Source: an uncultured Butyricicoccus sp.
Lineage (GTDB): Bacteria > Bacillota > Clostridia > Oscillospirales > Butyricicoccaceae
DNA length: 7,763 nucleotides
Direction of reading: 5' to 3'
Assembly: GCA_900557315.1 (NCBI GenBank)
Contig: USSI01000059.1
Span: 1-7,763 of the forward strand
The notes below the pieces were generated by a model. The model saw only the letters and a list, made by a program, of their open reading frames with translations. It did not search any database and had not been told where the DNA came from. Shown piece by piece: positions 6,756-7,763 of this stretch (position 1 is its first letter; the number at the start of each line of letters is the position of its first letter). The translations under genes were made by a program, and so were the position numbers.

Positions 6756-7763
6756 GTACAAACTAGGAGAACTTATTCAAATTCATGACGAGAGAAATGT
6801 AGAACTCGCATATGGATTGAACGATGTTAAAGGGATTTCTATACAAAAAGAATTTATTGAAACTAAAGCAGATATGTCTGGAGTCTCGCTTAAACCGTAT
6901 ATTTTAGTAAAGCCAGGTTGTTTTGCTTATGTAACCGTGACATCACGAAATGGCGAAAAAATCACAATTGCACATAATAATACCAATAACACATATATTA
7001 TTTCTTCCTCTTATATAGTTTTTAGGGTAAAACGAACAGATTTATTGCTACCGGACTATCTCTTTATGTATTTTAAACGTTCCGAGTTTGATCGGTATGC
7101 CCGTTACAATTCTTGGGGTTCTGCTCGAGAGACTTTCTCTTGGGAGGAAATGTGTGATATTGACATTGAACTTCCAGATATTGCTATACAGCAAAAATAC
7201 GTTGACATCTACAATGCCATGCTGGAAAATCAACGCTGCTATGAAAGTGCACTGGAGGATTTAAAATTAGTCTGTGATGCCTACATTGAAGAACTAAGTA
7301 AAGATTACCAAAGTGTCACTATCGGACAATTTATTTTTCAGAGAGATCTGAGAAATGACGGTTCTTTAGGCGTATCCTCTGTTAGAGGAATTGCTACAAG
7401 CAAAGAATTTATTAATACAAAAGCAGATATGGAAGGAGTAGGACTTAATAATTATAAAGTTGTTGCTCCAGGTCAATTTGCATATGTTCCAGATACGTCA
7501 AGACGAGGAGATAAAATATCGTTAGCGTTGAATATTTCAGAAAATACTTATCTGGTTTCCTCTATCTCGATTGTTTTTGATACACAAAAAGATGTACTTT
7601 TGCCTGAGTATTTGATGCTCTTCTTTGTGCGAAGTGAATTTGACCGTTATGCTCGCTTCCACTCATGGGGAAGTGCCCGGGAAACATTTGATTGGTCCGA
7701 AATGTGTGATGTTCAGATTCCCATTCCAGATATTAAAATTCAGCAGTATATTGTTAATATTTA
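6742..7763 (+). CDS. hsdS: Type I restriction-modification system specificity subunit S (HsdS), 3'-truncated
   Basis: The frame is open from ATG 6742 to the window edge (340 complete codons, no stop). A ribosome binding site AAGGGG (6729-6734) lies 7 nt before the ATG, inside the end of hsdM; the 14-bp overlap implies coupled translation. HsdS carries two target recognition domains (TRDs), each reading one half of a bipartite site. TRD1 covers about residues 1-145. A central conserved helical spacer (IQQKYVDIYNAM to about 185) and TRD2 (about 188-330) follow, and a second spacer begins with IQQYIVNI at the edge. The TRDs are paralogous: both contain KEFI, TKADM, PG-x-FAYV, RSEFDRYAR, SWGSARETF, EMCD and PDI-x-IQQ. 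Missing sequence is probably only the C-terminal helical region. GC is about 37%, lower than hsdM, which fits the usual rapid exchange of specificity genes. Confidence 0.93.
   Translation, partial: MGLGKYKLGELIQIHDERNVELAYGLNDVKGISIQKEFIETKADMSGVSLKPYILVKPGCFAYVTVTSRNGEKITIAHNNTNNTYIISSSYIVFRVKRTDLLLPDYLFMYFKRSEFDRYARYNSWGSARETFSWEEMCDIDIELPDIAIQQKYVDIYNAMLENQRCYESALEDLKLVCDAYIEELSKDYQSVTIGQFIFQRDLRNDGSLGVSSVRGIATSKEFINTKADMEGVGLNNYKVVAPGQFAYVPDTSRRGDKISLALNISENTYLVSSISIVFDTQKDVLLPEYLMLFFVRSEFDRYARFHSWGSARETFDWSEMCDVQIPIPDIKIQQYIVNI
6826..7209 (+). repeat. HsdS internal duplication, copy 1 (TRD1 and start of spacer)
   Basis: Codons from VKGI (6826) to the first spacer VDI (7209) match the segment 7381-7761 with an offset of 555 bp, dropping to 552 bp after one codon gap. 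By hand count about 78 of some 129 aligned residues are identical, strongest in RSEFDRYAR and SWGSARETF. Similarity is visible in the DNA but diverged mostly at third positions, so it is an old duplication or assembly from related TRDs, not a recent copy. Confidence 0.85.
7381..7761 (+). repeat. HsdS internal duplication, copy 2 (TRD2 and start of spacer)
   Basis: This is the second copy, beginning with VRGI and running to VNI at the window edge, aligned to 6826-7209. The differences from copy 1 cluster in short segments (GVSLKPYILV against GVGLNNYKVV; HNNTNNTY against LNISENTY). Those variable segments are where a difference in base recognition between the two half-sites would be expected. 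That link is inference. Confidence 0.85.

Noticed and set aside
1..7763. CRISPR array, tRNA, rRNA, insertion sequence or retron-like element
   Set aside because: I saw no regularly spaced short repeats, cloverleaf-like segments, transposase, recombinase or reverse transcriptase motifs on either strand.
5136..7763. A wholly new defence system built around hsdM/hsdS
   Set aside because: Both proteins carry standard Type I motifs in the standard order; without the downstream genes there is no evidence for anything beyond a Type I locus.

Overview
The window looks like chromosome of a GC-rich gut-type Firmicute (clostridial, Oscillospirales-like; inferred from the RlmD C-terminal extension, the surface-type SLH domains and the HsdS style, not proven) carrying the start of a Type I restriction-modification locus. 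Base composition splits it in two. Sampled 60-nt rows run roughly 63-85% GC from the left edge to about 4620. They fall to about 45-55% from about 4640 through the M subunit gene, and to about 37% in the S subunit gene.

Left part (2-2935): the 3' portion of a large gene for an M16C (PreP/insulinase-like) zinc metallopeptidase ending in S-layer homology (SLH) repeats, so probably a cell-surface protease or a catalytically decayed relative. It ends at a strong hairpin terminator (2968-2997), shared with a convergent 74-residue gene of unknown function on the minus strand (3000-3224).

Middle (3243-4950): a good extended -10 promoter drives rlmD, the 23S rRNA m5U methyltransferase. It has a TRAM domain, an Fe-S cysteine set, SAM motifs and a catalytic Cys. 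Its last ~96 codons encode an extra domain and coincide with the fall in GC, suggesting that the gene's 3' end belongs to, or was remodelled by, the incoming island.

Right part (4951-7763): a long stem-loop, a near-consensus promoter (TTGACG-17-TACAAT), then hsdM and hsdS overlapping by 14 bp as one translationally coupled operon. HsdM is the adenine methyltransferase and HsdS gives sequence specificity. HsdS runs off the window after 340 codons and its two target recognition domains are close paralogues (about 60% identical by hand count), which predicts a quasi-palindromic bipartite target. The restriction subunit HsdR is not in the window.

I see no tRNA, rRNA, CRISPR array, IS element or recombinase. 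Nothing here is a clearly new system. The most interesting points are the rlmD/island junction and the self-similar HsdS.
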